From the NCBI RefSeq assembly GCF_002250705.1, contig NZ_NMVP01000036.1, forward strand, positions 62,001-126,000: DNA of 64,000 nucleotides, read 5' to 3'. The stretch comes from Enemella evansiae. Lineage in GTDB: Bacteria; Actinomycetota; Actinomycetes; Propionibacteriales; Propionibacteriaceae. Shown piece by piece: positions 17,098 through 25,578 of this stretch. The first letter of the stretch is position 1. The number at the start of each line of letters is the position of its first letter. The position numbers and the translations under genes were made by a program. The notes below the pieces were generated by a model. It ran no database searches and was not told the origin of the DNA. It was given only the letters and a program-made list of their open reading frames with translations.

Positions 17098-17868
17098 TCA
17101 GCGCAGGACGCGCAGCATGGGGCGGGCGGTGTCCGGATCGACGAGAATCTCAACCGAGAGGCCGAAAACGCGGTCCATCAGTTCGGCGGTGAGCACCTCG
17201 GCGGGCGTACCGGCGGCGGCCACTCGCCCTCCGTCCAGCACGATCAGCTGGTCGGCGTACCGGGCCGCCTGGTCCAGGTCGTGCAGCACCGCGACGACCG
17301 CGCGCCCGTCGGCGGCCAGGTCGCGACACAGGTCGAGCACCTCGTACTGGTGGGCGATGTCGAGGAAGGTGGTCGGCTCGTCCAGCAGCAGTGCCGGCGT
17401 CTGCTGCGCCAGCACCAGCGCCAACCAGACCCGCTGCTGCTGGCCGCCGCTCAACTCGGCGACCCGCTGGGCGGCCAGCTCGGTGACCCCGGCGACGGCC
17501 ATCGCCTGATCGATCGCCGGACCGTCCCCCTTCGCCCACGGTCGCCAGAGCCCGTGATGCGGGAACCGCCCGCGCCCCACCAGCTCGCGTACCGTCACCT
17601 GATCCGGTACCACCGGGGACTGCGGCAGGAACGCCACCTCCCGCGCGAACTCCTTGTGCGCAAAGGAATCCAGCGGCTTTCCCGCCACCTCCACCGATCC
17701 ACCGGCGAGCGGCAGGATCCGCCCCAGACCGCGGAGCAGGGTCGATTTGCCGCTGCCGTTGGGCCCCAGGATCGCGGTGAAGGAACCGGCCGGCGCCCGC
17801 AGCGAGACCTCCTGCACCACCGGGGCGGCCCGATAGCCGACCGATACCGCGTTCGCCTGGATCGTCAT
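17098..17868 (-). CDS. iron-siderophore ABC transporter ATP-binding protein
   Basis: The 256-residue FepC/FecE-type ATPase powers siderophore import through the two permeases encoded just upstream. Walker A is ILGPNGSGKSTLLRGL, the signature LSGGQQQRVWLALVLAQ, Walker B PALLLDEPTTFLD and the H-loop VLHDLDQA. FLDIAHQYEVLDL is typical of the iron-siderophore and B12 subfamily. Its ATG overlaps the permease stop by four bases. It is the last gene of the operon and is probably repressed with it under iron sufficiency. Confidence 0.93.
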   Translation of the reverse strand: MTIQANAVSVGYRAAPVVQEVSLRAPAGSFTAILGPNGSGKSTLLRGLGRILPLAGGSVEVAGKPLDSFAHKEFAREVAFLPQSPVVPDQVTVRELVGRGRFPHHGLWRPWAKGDGPAIDQAMAVAGVTELAAQRVAELSGGQQQRVWLALVLAQQTPALLLDEPTTFLDIAHQYEVLDLCRDLAADGRAVVAVLHDLDQAARYADQLIVLDGGRVAAAGTPAEVLTAELMDRVFGLSVEILVDPDTARPMLRVLR

Positions 17869-18839
17869 CGATTCGCCCTCCGAAAGCTGGTGGCCAGTAC
17901 GCCACCCAGATAGATTCCGCCCAGTCCGGCGGTGAGTACGCCGACCGGCAGTCCGGACACCAGCGGTGCCTGCTGCACGGCCAGATCGGCCGCCGACAAC
18001 AGCAGCGCGCCGACCAGCGCGGTGGCCACGAGTTCACCGGGAATGCCGACCAGCCGGCGCGCGATCTGCGGCGCGGCCAGCGCAACGAATGCGACCGGCC
18101 CGGCGACCGAGACCGCGACGGCGCACCAGAACACCCCGAGCCCGATCAGGGCCGTCCGCGAGGCACCCGGTGGCGCCCCGAGGCCACTGGCCAGATCGTC
18201 ACCGAGCTCCAGCACCCGCACCCGCTCGGCCACCAGCCAGGTGATCGGAAAACCAACCACCAGAGCGATCACGGCCAACAGCGCATGCCCGGGGTCGCGC
18301 GCGTTCAGCGACCCGGTCAGGTAGCCGACCAGCGCCATCGCCCGGTCCCGCAGCACGATCGCCACCACCAGTTGCACCACCGCCAGCGACAATCCGGCCA
18401 CCCCGATCCCGGCCAGCACCATCCGCGCCGGCGAGCGGAATCCGGTCCCGGTCGCCAGATAGGTGAGGGTCACCGCGGCCAGTGCGCCGACGACGGCGCC
18501 GACCTGCACCGGCACCGTGGGGGTGAGCAGCTGGCAGAGCACCGCACCGGCACCCGCGCCGGCGGTCACCCCGATGATGTCGGGGCTGGCCAGCGGATTG
18601 CGCAGCGGGCCCTGGAACAGCCAACCCGCCATCCCGAGTGCCGCGCCGGCGCAGAGCGCGACGACGAGCCGGGGGCCGCGCAACCGCTCCAGCACGAACG
18701 CGACCCGGGTCGGTGCATCGCCACCCAGCCAGGCGAACACCTCCGCCGGGCCGATCCCGAGACGGCCCAGCGCCAACGTCGCCCCGGCCACCAGGACCAG
18801 CAGCGCGACCAGGACGATCCAGGTCACCGTGCGCCTCAT
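17865..18839 (-). CDS. iron-siderophore ABC transporter permease (FecCD family)
   Basis: The 324-residue protein has about nine hydrophobic segments and the FecCD signature GPVAFVALAAPQIARRL near residue 245, which contacts the ATPase. GAALGMAGWLFQGPLRNPLASPDIIGVT is the family's N-terminal conserved region, where substrate passes. Either of two nearby ATGs could start it. The one at 18839 makes an ATGA overlap with the preceding permease gene; the other, at 18845, adds two residues. It pairs with the next permease as a heterodimer. Confidence 0.92.
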   Translation of the reverse strand: MRRTVTWIVLVALLVLVAGATLALGRLGIGPAEVFAWLGGDAPTRVAFVLERLRGPRLVVALCAGAALGMAGWLFQGPLRNPLASPDIIGVTAGAGAGAVLCQLLTPTVPVQVGAVVGALAAVTLTYLATGTGFRSPARMVLAGIGVAGLSLAVVQLVVAIVLRDRAMALVGYLTGSLNARDPGHALLAVIALVVGFPITWLVAERVRVLELGDDLASGLGAPPGASRTALIGLGVFWCAVAVSVAGPVAFVALAAPQIARRLVGIPGELVATALVGALLLSAADLAVQQAPLVSGLPVGVLTAGLGGIYLGGVLATSFRRANR

Positions 18840-19807
18840 CGCCATGCCGTCCTCCGCACCACGAGCAGCAGCAGGGGGGCGCCGCAGAGCGCCGTCACCA
18901 CCCCGACCTGGATCTCCAGCGGCCGGGCGACGACCCGGCCGAGGGTGTCCGCCGCGAGCAGCAGGGCCGGGCCGACCAGCGCCGAGCCGATCACCTGGAC
19001 CAGGAACCGGTGGCCGGCGACCCGGCGTACGATCGCCGGCACCGCCAACCCCAGGAACGCGATCGGCCCGACCACGGCGGTCGCGGTACCGGCCAGTACC
19101 GTCGCACAGAGCACGCCCAGCCAGCGCGTCCGGGCCGGATTGGAGCCCAGCGAGGCGGCCACCTCATCACCGAGCGCGAGCGCATCCAGCGGCGCGGTCA
19201 GCAGCAGCGCCCCGACCAGTCCGAGCACCACGAGACCGACCAGTACGCCCCAGGAGGACACCGGCGCGGCGAGCGAGCCGATGTCCCAGCTGCGATAGGC
19301 ATCGAAGACATCCGGCCGGGTCAGAGTGATGGCCTGCACCACAGCGGTCAGCGCGGCCGAGATGGCCGCACCGGCGAGCACCAACCGCACCGGGGTCAGC
19401 TCCCCGCCCATCGCGGCGATCCAGGTGACCGCGGCCATCGCGACGAAGGCGCCGACGATGGCCACCGGCACCAGGGCGAGCCCACCGACACCGAGCAGCA
19501 CCGCGGCGCAGACCGCGGCCGCCGCACCGGCGTTCACCCCGAGCAGACCGGGGTCGCCGAGCGGGTTGCGGACCACGCCCTGCAGCAGGCAGCCGGCGAC
19601 CGCGAGCCCCACACCGACCAGCAGACCGAGCAGGGTGCGCGGGATCCGGGCGTCGATGATCAGCTGTGCCTGCTCGGGGGCGTTCCCCTGCAGCGCCGCC
19701 CAGACCTCGCCCGGGCGTACCGCCACCGAACCCAGACAGATGCTGGCGGTGACCAGCAGGGCGAGCAGGATCAGTCCCGCGGCCCCGCGCAGCAGGTCAG
19801 CCCGCAA
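18836..19807 (-). CDS. iron-siderophore ABC transporter permease (FecCD family)
   Basis: The 323-residue partner permease carries the same family marks: CLLQGVVRNPLGDPGLLGVNAGA in the N-terminal half (shown in part) and GPIAFLGLAVPAIVRRVAG in the C-terminal half. About nine transmembrane segments are expected. The only start giving the full first helix is TTG at 19807, overlapping the lipoprotein stop by 11 bases; a GTG 18 codons later would cut into the first helix. The start is therefore uncertain, the identity is not. Confidence 0.9.
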   Translation of the reverse strand: MRADLLRGAAGLILLALLVTASICLGSVAVRPGEVWAALQGNAPEQAQLIIDARIPRTLLGLLVGVGLAVAGCLLQGVVRNPLGDPGLLGVNAGAAAAVCAAVLLGVGGLALVPVAIVGAFVAMAAVTWIAAMGGELTPVRLVLAGAAISAALTAVVQAITLTRPDVFDAYRSWDIGSLAAPVSSWGVLVGLVVLGLVGALLLTAPLDALALGDEVAASLGSNPARTRWLGVLCATVLAGTATAVVGPIAFLGLAVPAIVRRVAGHRFLVQVIGSALVGPALLLAADTLGRVVARPLEIQVGVVTALCGAPLLLLVVRRTAWR

Positions 19808-20819
19808 CCTTCGACGCCTGCGCGTCGATCAGCGGCAGGTAGCGCTCGATCGCCCAGGGCACGGTCAGCGGGTTGATCATCGAAGAACCGGTCACGAAGG
19901 ACTGGTCGTTGCTGGCGATCACCGCGCCCTTCTGCACGGCAGGGATCGCGGCGTACAACGGCTGTGCCTCGACCTGCTTGCGGGTGTCCGCATCGCTGTA
20001 GAAGGTGAAGAACAGCTCGGCATCGGCGACCTTGTTGGCGTTCTCCAGCCCGAGCAGTGCCGAATCGGTGCCGCTGGTCTCGGGCAGCGTGGCGACCACC
20101 GGATCCAGCTTCAGCCCCAGCTTGGTCAAGAAGGCGACCCGCTGCTCATCGGGCAGGAAGATGCCCAGCGTGCCGGGCCCGTTGGTGTAGGCGTAGACGA
20201 AGGAGATGTCGCGGTAGTTGGGACGGCTGGCGGCGGCCTTGGCGAAGGTGTCGTCGATCTCGGCGATCAGCCGGTCACCCTCGGCCGGCTGGCCCAGCGC
20301 GGTCGCGATGGTCTTGATCTGCTGGTCCCAGTTGGTGCTCCACGCCTTGTCCGGGTACGCGATGGTGGGCGCCAGATCGGAGAGCACCTTGTACTGCTCG
20401 GGGGTGATGCCGGACCAGTTGGCCAGGATCAGATCCGGGTCGGCGGCCACGATCGCCTCGATGTCGAGCTCGGTGGATCCCTTGATCAGGGTCGGCAGCT
20501 GACCGCCGCGCTTCTCGACGGCTTCCCGGATCCAGGGCAGCTGGCCGCTCTGATCGGCACCCCACGGATATGCCTCGATGCCGACCGGGATCACCCCGAG
20601 CGCGATCGCGGTCTCCGCGGACCCCTGACCGAGAGCGACGATCCGCTTCGGCGCGGCAGGGATCTCGGCGGTGCCGAGCGCATGCTTGATGGAGACCGGG
20701 AAGGCGCCGTCCGAGCCGCCCTCCGCCGGTGGCTGGGCCTGCGGCGACGGGGACGCGGAGCAGGCGGAGACCAGCAGCAGCACCAGGCCGACGAGCAGGG
20801 CAGAGAGACGGGAACGCAT
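19797..20819 (-). CDS. iron-siderophore ABC transporter substrate-binding lipoprotein
   Basis: The 340-residue protein opens with a lipoprotein signal peptide ending at the lipobox LLVSAC (Cys20), so it should be anchored outside the membrane. The FecB/TroA-like fold shows in APKRIVALGQGSAETAIALGV and in ELDIEAIVAADPDLILANWSG, the family region before the interdomain helix. It binds a ferric siderophore for the two permeases. Iron-siderophore binding is assigned from the permease and SIP neighbours; a xenosiderophore is likely, because no siderophore synthesis genes are visible. Confidence 0.92.
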   Translation of the reverse strand: MRSRLSALLVGLVLLLVSACSASPSPQAQPPAEGGSDGAFPVSIKHALGTAEIPAAPKRIVALGQGSAETAIALGVIPVGIEAYPWGADQSGQLPWIREAVEKRGGQLPTLIKGSTELDIEAIVAADPDLILANWSGITPEQYKVLSDLAPTIAYPDKAWSTNWDQQIKTIATALGQPAEGDRLIAEIDDTFAKAAASRPNYRDISFVYAYTNGPGTLGIFLPDEQRVAFLTKLGLKLDPVVATLPETSGTDSALLGLENANKVADAELFFTFYSDADTRKQVEAQPLYAAIPAVQKGAVIASNDQSFVTGSSMINPLTVPWAIERYLPLIDAQASKVAG

Positions 20820-20885
20820 CGATTCTCTTTCTGGGTGGGGAATCAGGGCAGGTGGGGGTGGGTGGACAAGTTCAAAGACGGCTGT

Positions 20886-21755
20886 TCAGCATTCGGCCCG
20901 ACCGCGGCGCCAGTAGCCCATGAAGGCCACCTCGCTGCGGTCCCAGCCGGTGCTGACCAGATGGCGGCGGATGGTGGTCACCACCCCGGCCTCACCGGCG
21001 ATCCAGGCGAATCGGCGGCCACCGGTCTCCGGCGCCTCGGCGGTGGTCGGGGTGTCCCAGAGGATCGCGTCGTCGTCGGGCAGCTCGGCCCGCGCGGTGG
21101 GTTCGCCGATCACCGCGGCCAGCAGCAGCTCACCGATCTCGTGCTTCTCGTTCCTGGGCAGGATTTCCACACCGACACCGGCCGGAGCCGGGAGCGCAAT
21201 CCGGTCGGCGTCGGTGGGAACCTCCAGCAGCACCCGGCCACTGATCGTCTCGGGCAGTGCCGCCACGATCGAGCGGATGGCCGGCAGCGCGGTCTCGTCG
21301 CCGACGACCAGCACCTCGCCGGCGCCGTCGGGCCGCCACTCCAGGCCGAGCCGGTCGTGACCGGTCAGCCGGGAGTCCGGTCCGACCAGGATCGCCTGCT
21401 CCCCGGGTTCGGCCGCGCCGGCCCAGCGGGTGGCGGGGCCGATGTCACCGTGCCGGGCGACGATGACGTCGACCTCGCCGACCTCGGGGCGCACCGCGGC
21501 CGGGGTGAAGGTACGCACGGGGCGGCGCTCCATCTCCGGCAGGGCGCGCCAGGCGGCGTACCAGTCGTCCCCGGGTGGGAAGTCCGCCAGATCGTCGCCC
21601 CTCCCCCGCGGCAGGACCAGCTTGATCCGCTGGTCCAGGCAGGTGGCACCGAAATGCTGCAGCTCGGGACCGGTGAAGGTCAGCTGCCGCAGTTGCGGGG
21701 TCAGGTCGGTGGCACGCTCGAGCACGACACGGAACTGGCTGTACGGGCGACTCAC
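20886..21755 (-). CDS. siderophore-interacting protein (SIP), FAD-dependent ferric reductase
   Basis: The 289-residue flavoprotein should release iron from imported siderophores by reduction in the cytoplasm. The FAD-binding motif RRPVRTFTPAAVRPE, the GPATRWAGAAEPGEQ loop and the NAD(P)H-side GDETALPAI and WIAGEAGVVTTIRRHL segments all match the SIP family. The GTG at 21755 is only six bases from an iron box. It leads the operon of binding protein, permeases and ATPase, with a 66-base gap to the lipoprotein gene. Confidence 0.9.
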   Translation of the reverse strand: MSRPYSQFRVVLERATDLTPQLRQLTFTGPELQHFGATCLDQRIKLVLPRGRGDDLADFPPGDDWYAAWRALPEMERRPVRTFTPAAVRPEVGEVDVIVARHGDIGPATRWAGAAEPGEQAILVGPDSRLTGHDRLGLEWRPDGAGEVLVVGDETALPAIRSIVAALPETISGRVLLEVPTDADRIALPAPAGVGVEILPRNEKHEIGELLLAAVIGEPTARAELPDDDAILWDTPTTAEAPETGGRRFAWIAGEAGVVTTIRRHLVSTGWDRSEVAFMGYWRRGRAEC

Positions 21756-21761
21756 ACGAGA

Positions 21762-21780
21762 AAAGGTAAGGCTTGCCTAA
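21762..21780 (-). promoter_or_regulatory. DtxR/IdeR-type iron box
   Basis: On the minus strand the sequence is TTAGGCAAGCCTTACCTTT, which matches the 19-bp DtxR/IdeR consensus TWAGGTTAGSCTAACCTWA at about 15 positions. It lies just before the SIP start and covers the menD stop codon TAG (21777-21779). Fe(II)-loaded DtxR/IdeR binding here should repress the siderophore operon and could also hinder read-through from menD. Confidence 0.8.
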
Positions 21781-23411
21781 CTAGGCGTCAACCCCAGTTT
21801 CCGCAGTTGCTGATCCATCGCGCGGCGGTCCTGGCGCCCCACCGGCACCTCGATCACCTCTTGTCCGACAACCGGTTCGGCGAGCAATTTGTTCAACTCC
21901 ACAAGGGATTCCGCCCGGTCATACCGCCAGCCGTACCCCTCGACGACCGGTTGCAGCCGCACCCCGGTCGGCGTACCGAAGACCCGCTCGAAACCTGTGG
22001 CGTACGCCTCATCGCCCTGTTCCAGACTGTGGAAGATCGAGCCACCGTCGTCATTGACCACCACCAGCCGCAGCCGCGGGCGCCGCTCCAGCGGCCCGAT
22101 CAGCAACCCGCCGACATCGTGTAGGAAGGTCAGATCGCCGAGCAGTGCGGTCACCGGCTCGTCGGTCGCCAGGCCGATCCCGGCCGCGGTGGACACGGTG
22201 CCGTCGATCCCGGCCAGCCCGCGATTGGCATAGACCAGGAACGGATTCTTCGGCACCGGCGCCAGATCGAGGTCGCGGATCGGGTTCGACGATCCGGCCA
22301 CCAGCACATCCTCGGCGCCGAGGGAGGCGACCACCGCCGCCGCGGCCGTCTGCCCGGTCAACCGGTCACCGAGGAGTCCATCGATCCCGACCGAGACCCG
22401 TTCCCCCGCCGCGGTCCAGCGCTCGAGCCAGTCGTCCCGGGACGGCTCCTCACAGTGCACCTTGGTCGCGACCCGCATCCGCGGCGCGGCGACCTGCAGT
22501 CGGCTGGTTTCGGTGACCACCACCGTCTCCACGTCGGTACGCCGCAGCAGGCGCGTCACCGGCCGGGACAGCGTGGGGTGCCCGAACACGATGACCCGCT
22601 CGATCTCCTTGCCCAGTGGGGTCTCCAACAGCAGCCGGTAACCGCGGACCGCCGCACCGGACCGGGCGTTGGAGGTCGGTTCGGCCAGCAGCGGCAACCG
22701 GCCCTGCTCGGCGAGCCGGCGGGCCCGCTGCCCCATGGTGGGTGTCGCATCACCGGCCAGCACCACCGTGCGACGGTCCCCGGACAGCCGATACGGCACG
22801 GTCTCGACCACCCCGGGTGCCGATTCGACCGGATCTCCCGTCGCACCCTCGCGCGGAGCCTCCCCGTCCTCGTCGGAGATCAGCGGCTCGCTCAGCGCGA
22901 CGTTGAGATGCACCGGCCCGGGGTCCCGGGTGAACACCCCGGACGACGAGCGCAGCAACCGCTCGAACTGGAAGGCCCAGGCGTCGGAATCGCCTTCCTG
23001 GTTGGAGATCCGGGCGCTGGCACGGACGAAGTGGCCGAAGATCCCTGCCTGATCGGTGGTCTGGTTGGCACCGGTGTGCGCCATCCAGGACGGCCGGTCG
23101 GCGCTGATCACCAGCAGCGGCACTCCGGAGTGGGCGGCCTCCATCACCGCCGGCTGCAGATTGCCGACCGCCGTGCCGGAGGTGGTGACCACCGCCGCCA
23201 TCCGCCCGGACGCCTTGGCCAGGCCGAGCGCCAGGAACCCGGCATCCCGCTCATCGATCCGCACGTGCAGCTCCAGGCCGCGTTCGCGGGCCGCCCGTTC
23301 CAGTGCCAGCGCCAGCGGCGCGGAGCGACTTCCGGGGCTGAGCACCACCGGCGAGCCCGCGGTCTCGAGACCGCGCACCAGCGTCTCGGCCAACCGCATG
23401 GCGGCGTTCAC
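21777..23411 (-). CDS. menD: 2-succinyl-5-enolpyruvyl-6-hydroxy-3-cyclohexene-1-carboxylate synthase
   Basis: The 544-residue ThDP enzyme condenses isochorismate with 2-oxoglutarate in menaquinone synthesis. Features: VLSPGSRSAPLALAL at residue 22, the catalytic Glu in VRIDERDAGFLALG, SADRPSWMAHTGANQTTDQ, and the ThDP-Mg motif LLGDLTFLHDVGGL through VVNDDGG. GTG at 23411 is chosen because it overlaps the menC stop (GTGA); an upstream in-frame start would add ten residues inside menC. The stop codon is embedded in the iron box for the downstream operon. Confidence 0.95.
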   Translation of the reverse strand: MNAAMRLAETLVRGLETAGSPVVLSPGSRSAPLALALERAARERGLELHVRIDERDAGFLALGLAKASGRMAAVVTTSGTAVGNLQPAVMEAAHSGVPLLVISADRPSWMAHTGANQTTDQAGIFGHFVRASARISNQEGDSDAWAFQFERLLRSSSGVFTRDPGPVHLNVALSEPLISDEDGEAPREGATGDPVESAPGVVETVPYRLSGDRRTVVLAGDATPTMGQRARRLAEQGRLPLLAEPTSNARSGAAVRGYRLLLETPLGKEIERVIVFGHPTLSRPVTRLLRRTDVETVVVTETSRLQVAAPRMRVATKVHCEEPSRDDWLERWTAAGERVSVGIDGLLGDRLTGQTAAAAVVASLGAEDVLVAGSSNPIRDLDLAPVPKNPFLVYANRGLAGIDGTVSTAAGIGLATDEPVTALLGDLTFLHDVGGLLIGPLERRPRLRLVVVNDDGGSIFHSLEQGDEAYATGFERVFGTPTGVRLQPVVEGYGWRYDRAESLVELNKLLAEPVVGQEVIEVPVGRQDRRAMDQQLRKLGLTPS

Positions 23412-24355
23412 AGTGGTACCCCCGCGAGCCGGGTTTCCCACCGGGCAACGGTTTCCTCGTCGGCGGCGCAGCGCCGCAACGCATCGGGATCGGCCTCGAC
23501 GGCCCGCACCGAGATGGCCCCGTCGACCGCGGTCAGCGAGTCGGCGACCAGGTCGTCGGTGAGCAGGGAGCGGGTGTTCAGCCCGCAGGCGTGGGGCAGC
23601 TCCGGCAGGGCAGCGGCCAGCGCGACCCCGGCGGCCAGCCCGATCGAGGTCTCCAGCGCCGAGGAGACCACCACCGGCAGCCCCAGCAACTCGGCCAGCT
23701 CGAGGCAGCGGCGTACCCCGCCCAGCGGTTGCACCTTCAACACCGCCACATCGGCCGCCGCCAGCTCCGCGACCCGCTCCGGGTCACCGCTGCGCCGGAT
23801 CGACTCATCGGCCGCGATCGGCACCGAGATCCCCTTCTGCAGCAGGGTTCGCCGCAATCGGGCCAGGTCCTCCACCGAGGCGACCGGCTGCTCGGCGTAC
23901 TCCAGCCCGAACCGTCCCAGCTCCCGCAGCGCGGCGACCGCCTGGTCGAGATCCCAACCACCGTTGGCATCCACGCGGACCCGGCCGTCGACGCCGAGCG
24001 CATCGCGCACCGCTTCCACCCGCGCCAGGTCGTCGGCCAGCGTCTGCCCGGGCTCGGCGACCTTGACCTTGGCGGTCCGGCAACCGGAGTCACGCGCCAC
24101 GGCGTACGCCTGTTCCGGGCCCACCGCGGGAACCGTCGCGTTCACCGGCACCGACTCCCGCACCGGCTCCGGATAACCGTCGTCGGCCGCCTCCCGTGCG
24201 GCCGCCAGCCACGGCTTCAGCTCGTCACCGTGATAGTCGAGGAACGGACTCCACTCCGCCCAGCCGCCGGCACCACGCCAGACCATCCCCTGCCGTCGGG
24301 TGATGCCGCGGAACCGGGTCCGCATGGCGATGTCATAGACGTGGAGCTCGGGCAC
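23408..24355 (-). CDS. menC: o-succinylbenzoate synthase
   Basis: The 315-residue enolase-superfamily enzyme dehydrates SHCHC to o-succinylbenzoate. The catalytic lysine pair is seen in RTAKVKVAE and the metal ligands in VRVDANGGWD, EYAEQPV and IAADESI. The acid/base lysine region follows in VAVLKVQPLGG. Length is normal. It is the first gene of a menC-menD unit and diverges from menE across only 35 bases. No Shine-Dalgarno precedes the GTG. Confidence 0.94.
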   Translation of the reverse strand: MPELHVYDIAMRTRFRGITRRQGMVWRGAGGWAEWSPFLDYHGDELKPWLAAAREAADDGYPEPVRESVPVNATVPAVGPEQAYAVARDSGCRTAKVKVAEPGQTLADDLARVEAVRDALGVDGRVRVDANGGWDLDQAVAALRELGRFGLEYAEQPVASVEDLARLRRTLLQKGISVPIAADESIRRSGDPERVAELAAADVAVLKVQPLGGVRRCLELAELLGLPVVVSSALETSIGLAAGVALAAALPELPHACGLNTRSLLTDDLVADSLTAVDGAISVRAVEADPDALRRCAADEETVARWETRLAGVPL

Positions 24356-24361
24356 CCGCGC

Positions 24362-24367
24362 AGTCTA
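24362..24367 (-). promoter_or_regulatory. -10 element of a probable leaderless menC promoter
   Basis: TAGACT on the minus strand is followed by GCGCGG and the GTG of menC. It stands back to back with the menE -10 element 11 bases away. Confidence 0.55.
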
Positions 24368-24378
24368 AGGGGTCGGAC

Positions 24379-24384
24379 TACAGT
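24379..24384 (+). promoter_or_regulatory. -10 element of a probable leaderless menE promoter
   Basis: TACAGT is followed by GAACAG and the GTG of menE. Its -35 region would fall inside the menC coding sequence, and the reverse holds for menC, so the two promoters must overlap if both are used. Confidence 0.55.
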
Positions 24385-24390
24385 GAACAG

Positions 24391-25578
24391 GTGCTGCTCC
24401 GACCCCTGCCCGCCGCCGACCCCGCCCTCGTGGCGGCGCTGCGACAGGCACTCGACGGGGGGTCGGCGCTGGCCCCGCTGCCGGCCGACCCGCAGGCCGC
24501 GGAGGCCGCGCTCGCGATGCTCCGCCCCGACCAGCCGCTGGAGCACACCGACACCGCGCTGATCGTCGCCACCTCCGGCTCCACCGGCACGCCGAAGGGC
24601 GTGCTGCTCTCCGCCGATGCGATCCGCGCCGGGGTCATCGCCACCCACCAGGGCCTCGGCGGCCCCGGCGACTGGGTGCTCGCTCTGCCCGCCCACTACG
24701 TGGCCGGGATCATGGTGATCGCCCGCACCCTGGTCGCCGGCACCGAGCTGGCGTACGCCGACCCGCGGCTGGGCGACCTGCCCACCCCGACCCGCCCGAC
24801 CTATCTCTCGCTGGTGCCGACCCAACTGCACCGCGCCCTCGACTCCGCCGAACTCACCGAGACACTGCGGGCGTACGCCGCGATCCTGCTCGGCGGCGCC
24901 GCCGCCCCGCAGCCGCTGCTGGACCGCGCCGCCGCGGCCGGGGTGCGGGTGGTGACCAGCTACGGGATGAGCGAGACCTGCGGCGGCTGCGTCTACGACG
25001 GCGTACCGCTGCCCGGACTGCGGGTCGACCTGCTCGGTGAGCGGCAACGGATCGCCCTGTCCGGCCCGATGCTGTTCTCCGGTTACCGGTTGCGCCCCGA
25101 ACTCACCGCCGAGACCCTGCAGGACGGCCGGTTGCTGACCAACGACCGCGGGGAGTGGGTGCCACGTCGGCCGAGCGAGGGAGGCAACTCATCTCGACAC
25201 GCTCGCTGCGCGAGCCACTCGATGAGCGTAGGTGAGTCGAAGCGATTCCTGCGCGTCCTCGGCCGCCTCGACGATGTGATCATCTCCGGCGGCGTCAACG
25301 TCGATCTGGCCGCGGTGGAACGGGAGCTGCACCGGCACTGGCCGCAGGCCGCCGCGATCGGCGTACCCGATGAGACCTGGGGGCAGCTCGTGGTCGCCGC
25401 GGGCACCGACCTGCCCGACCTCGCCACCCTGCGCGAGACCCTCGACACCCTGGCACCCGAAGCCCGACCGCGGGGCCTGTTGCGGCTCGATGTGCTTCCG
25501 ACGACCAGCAGTGGGAAGGTGGATCGCCAGCGCCTGATCGCCCGCTGGCCCGACCACCACGACAAGGAGCTGCTGTGA
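24391..25578 (+). CDS. menE: o-succinylbenzoate-CoA ligase with an in-frame palindromic repeat insertion
   Basis: The 395-residue adenylate-forming enzyme activates o-succinylbenzoate to its CoA thioester. The ATP loop VATSGSTGTPKGV (residues 58-70), SYGMSETCGG, and the hinge motif GRLDDVIISGG are present, as is the C-terminal catalytic lysine region TTSSGKVDRQRL. Between the GEW turn (to 257) and LRVLGRLDD (from 287) lie about 29 extra residues, Arg/Ser/Gly-rich, encoded by a copy of the dispersed repeat. The reading frame is kept and all motifs survive, so the enzyme is probably functional. It is coupled to menA by a GTGA overlap. Confidence 0.92.
   Translation: MLLRPLPAADPALVAALRQALDGGSALAPLPADPQAAEAALAMLRPDQPLEHTDTALIVATSGSTGTPKGVLLSADAIRAGVIATHQGLGGPGDWVLALPAHYVAGIMVIARTLVAGTELAYADPRLGDLPTPTRPTYLSLVPTQLHRALDSAELTETLRAYAAILLGGAAAPQPLLDRAAAAGVRVVTSYGMSETCGGCVYDGVPLPGLRVDLLGERQRIALSGPMLFSGYRLRPELTAETLQDGRLLTNDRGEWVPRRPSEGGNSSRHARCASHSMSVGESKRFLRVLGRLDDVIISGGVNVDLAAVERELHRHWPQAAAIGVPDETWGQLVVAAGTDLPDLATLRETLDTLAPEARPRGLLRLDVLPTTSSGKVDRQRLIARWPDHHDKELL
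25187..25229. repeat. palindromic REP-like element inside menE
   Basis: Arms ACTCATCTCGACACGCTCGC and GCGAGCCACTCGATGAGCGT surround TGC. It matches the 17045-17085 element at roughly 37 of 41 positions. Unlike the other copies it lies within a gene, encoding residues near 266-280 of MenE, just before the hinge between the two enzyme domains. Confidence 0.88.

Noticed and set aside
19326..22124. Very long plus-strand open frame (over 900 codons)
   Set aside because: It lies antisense to the binding lipoprotein, SIP and menD genes, has low-complexity Gly/Arg/Gln/His/Asp composition and no domain. It is a shadow of high-GC coding sequence.
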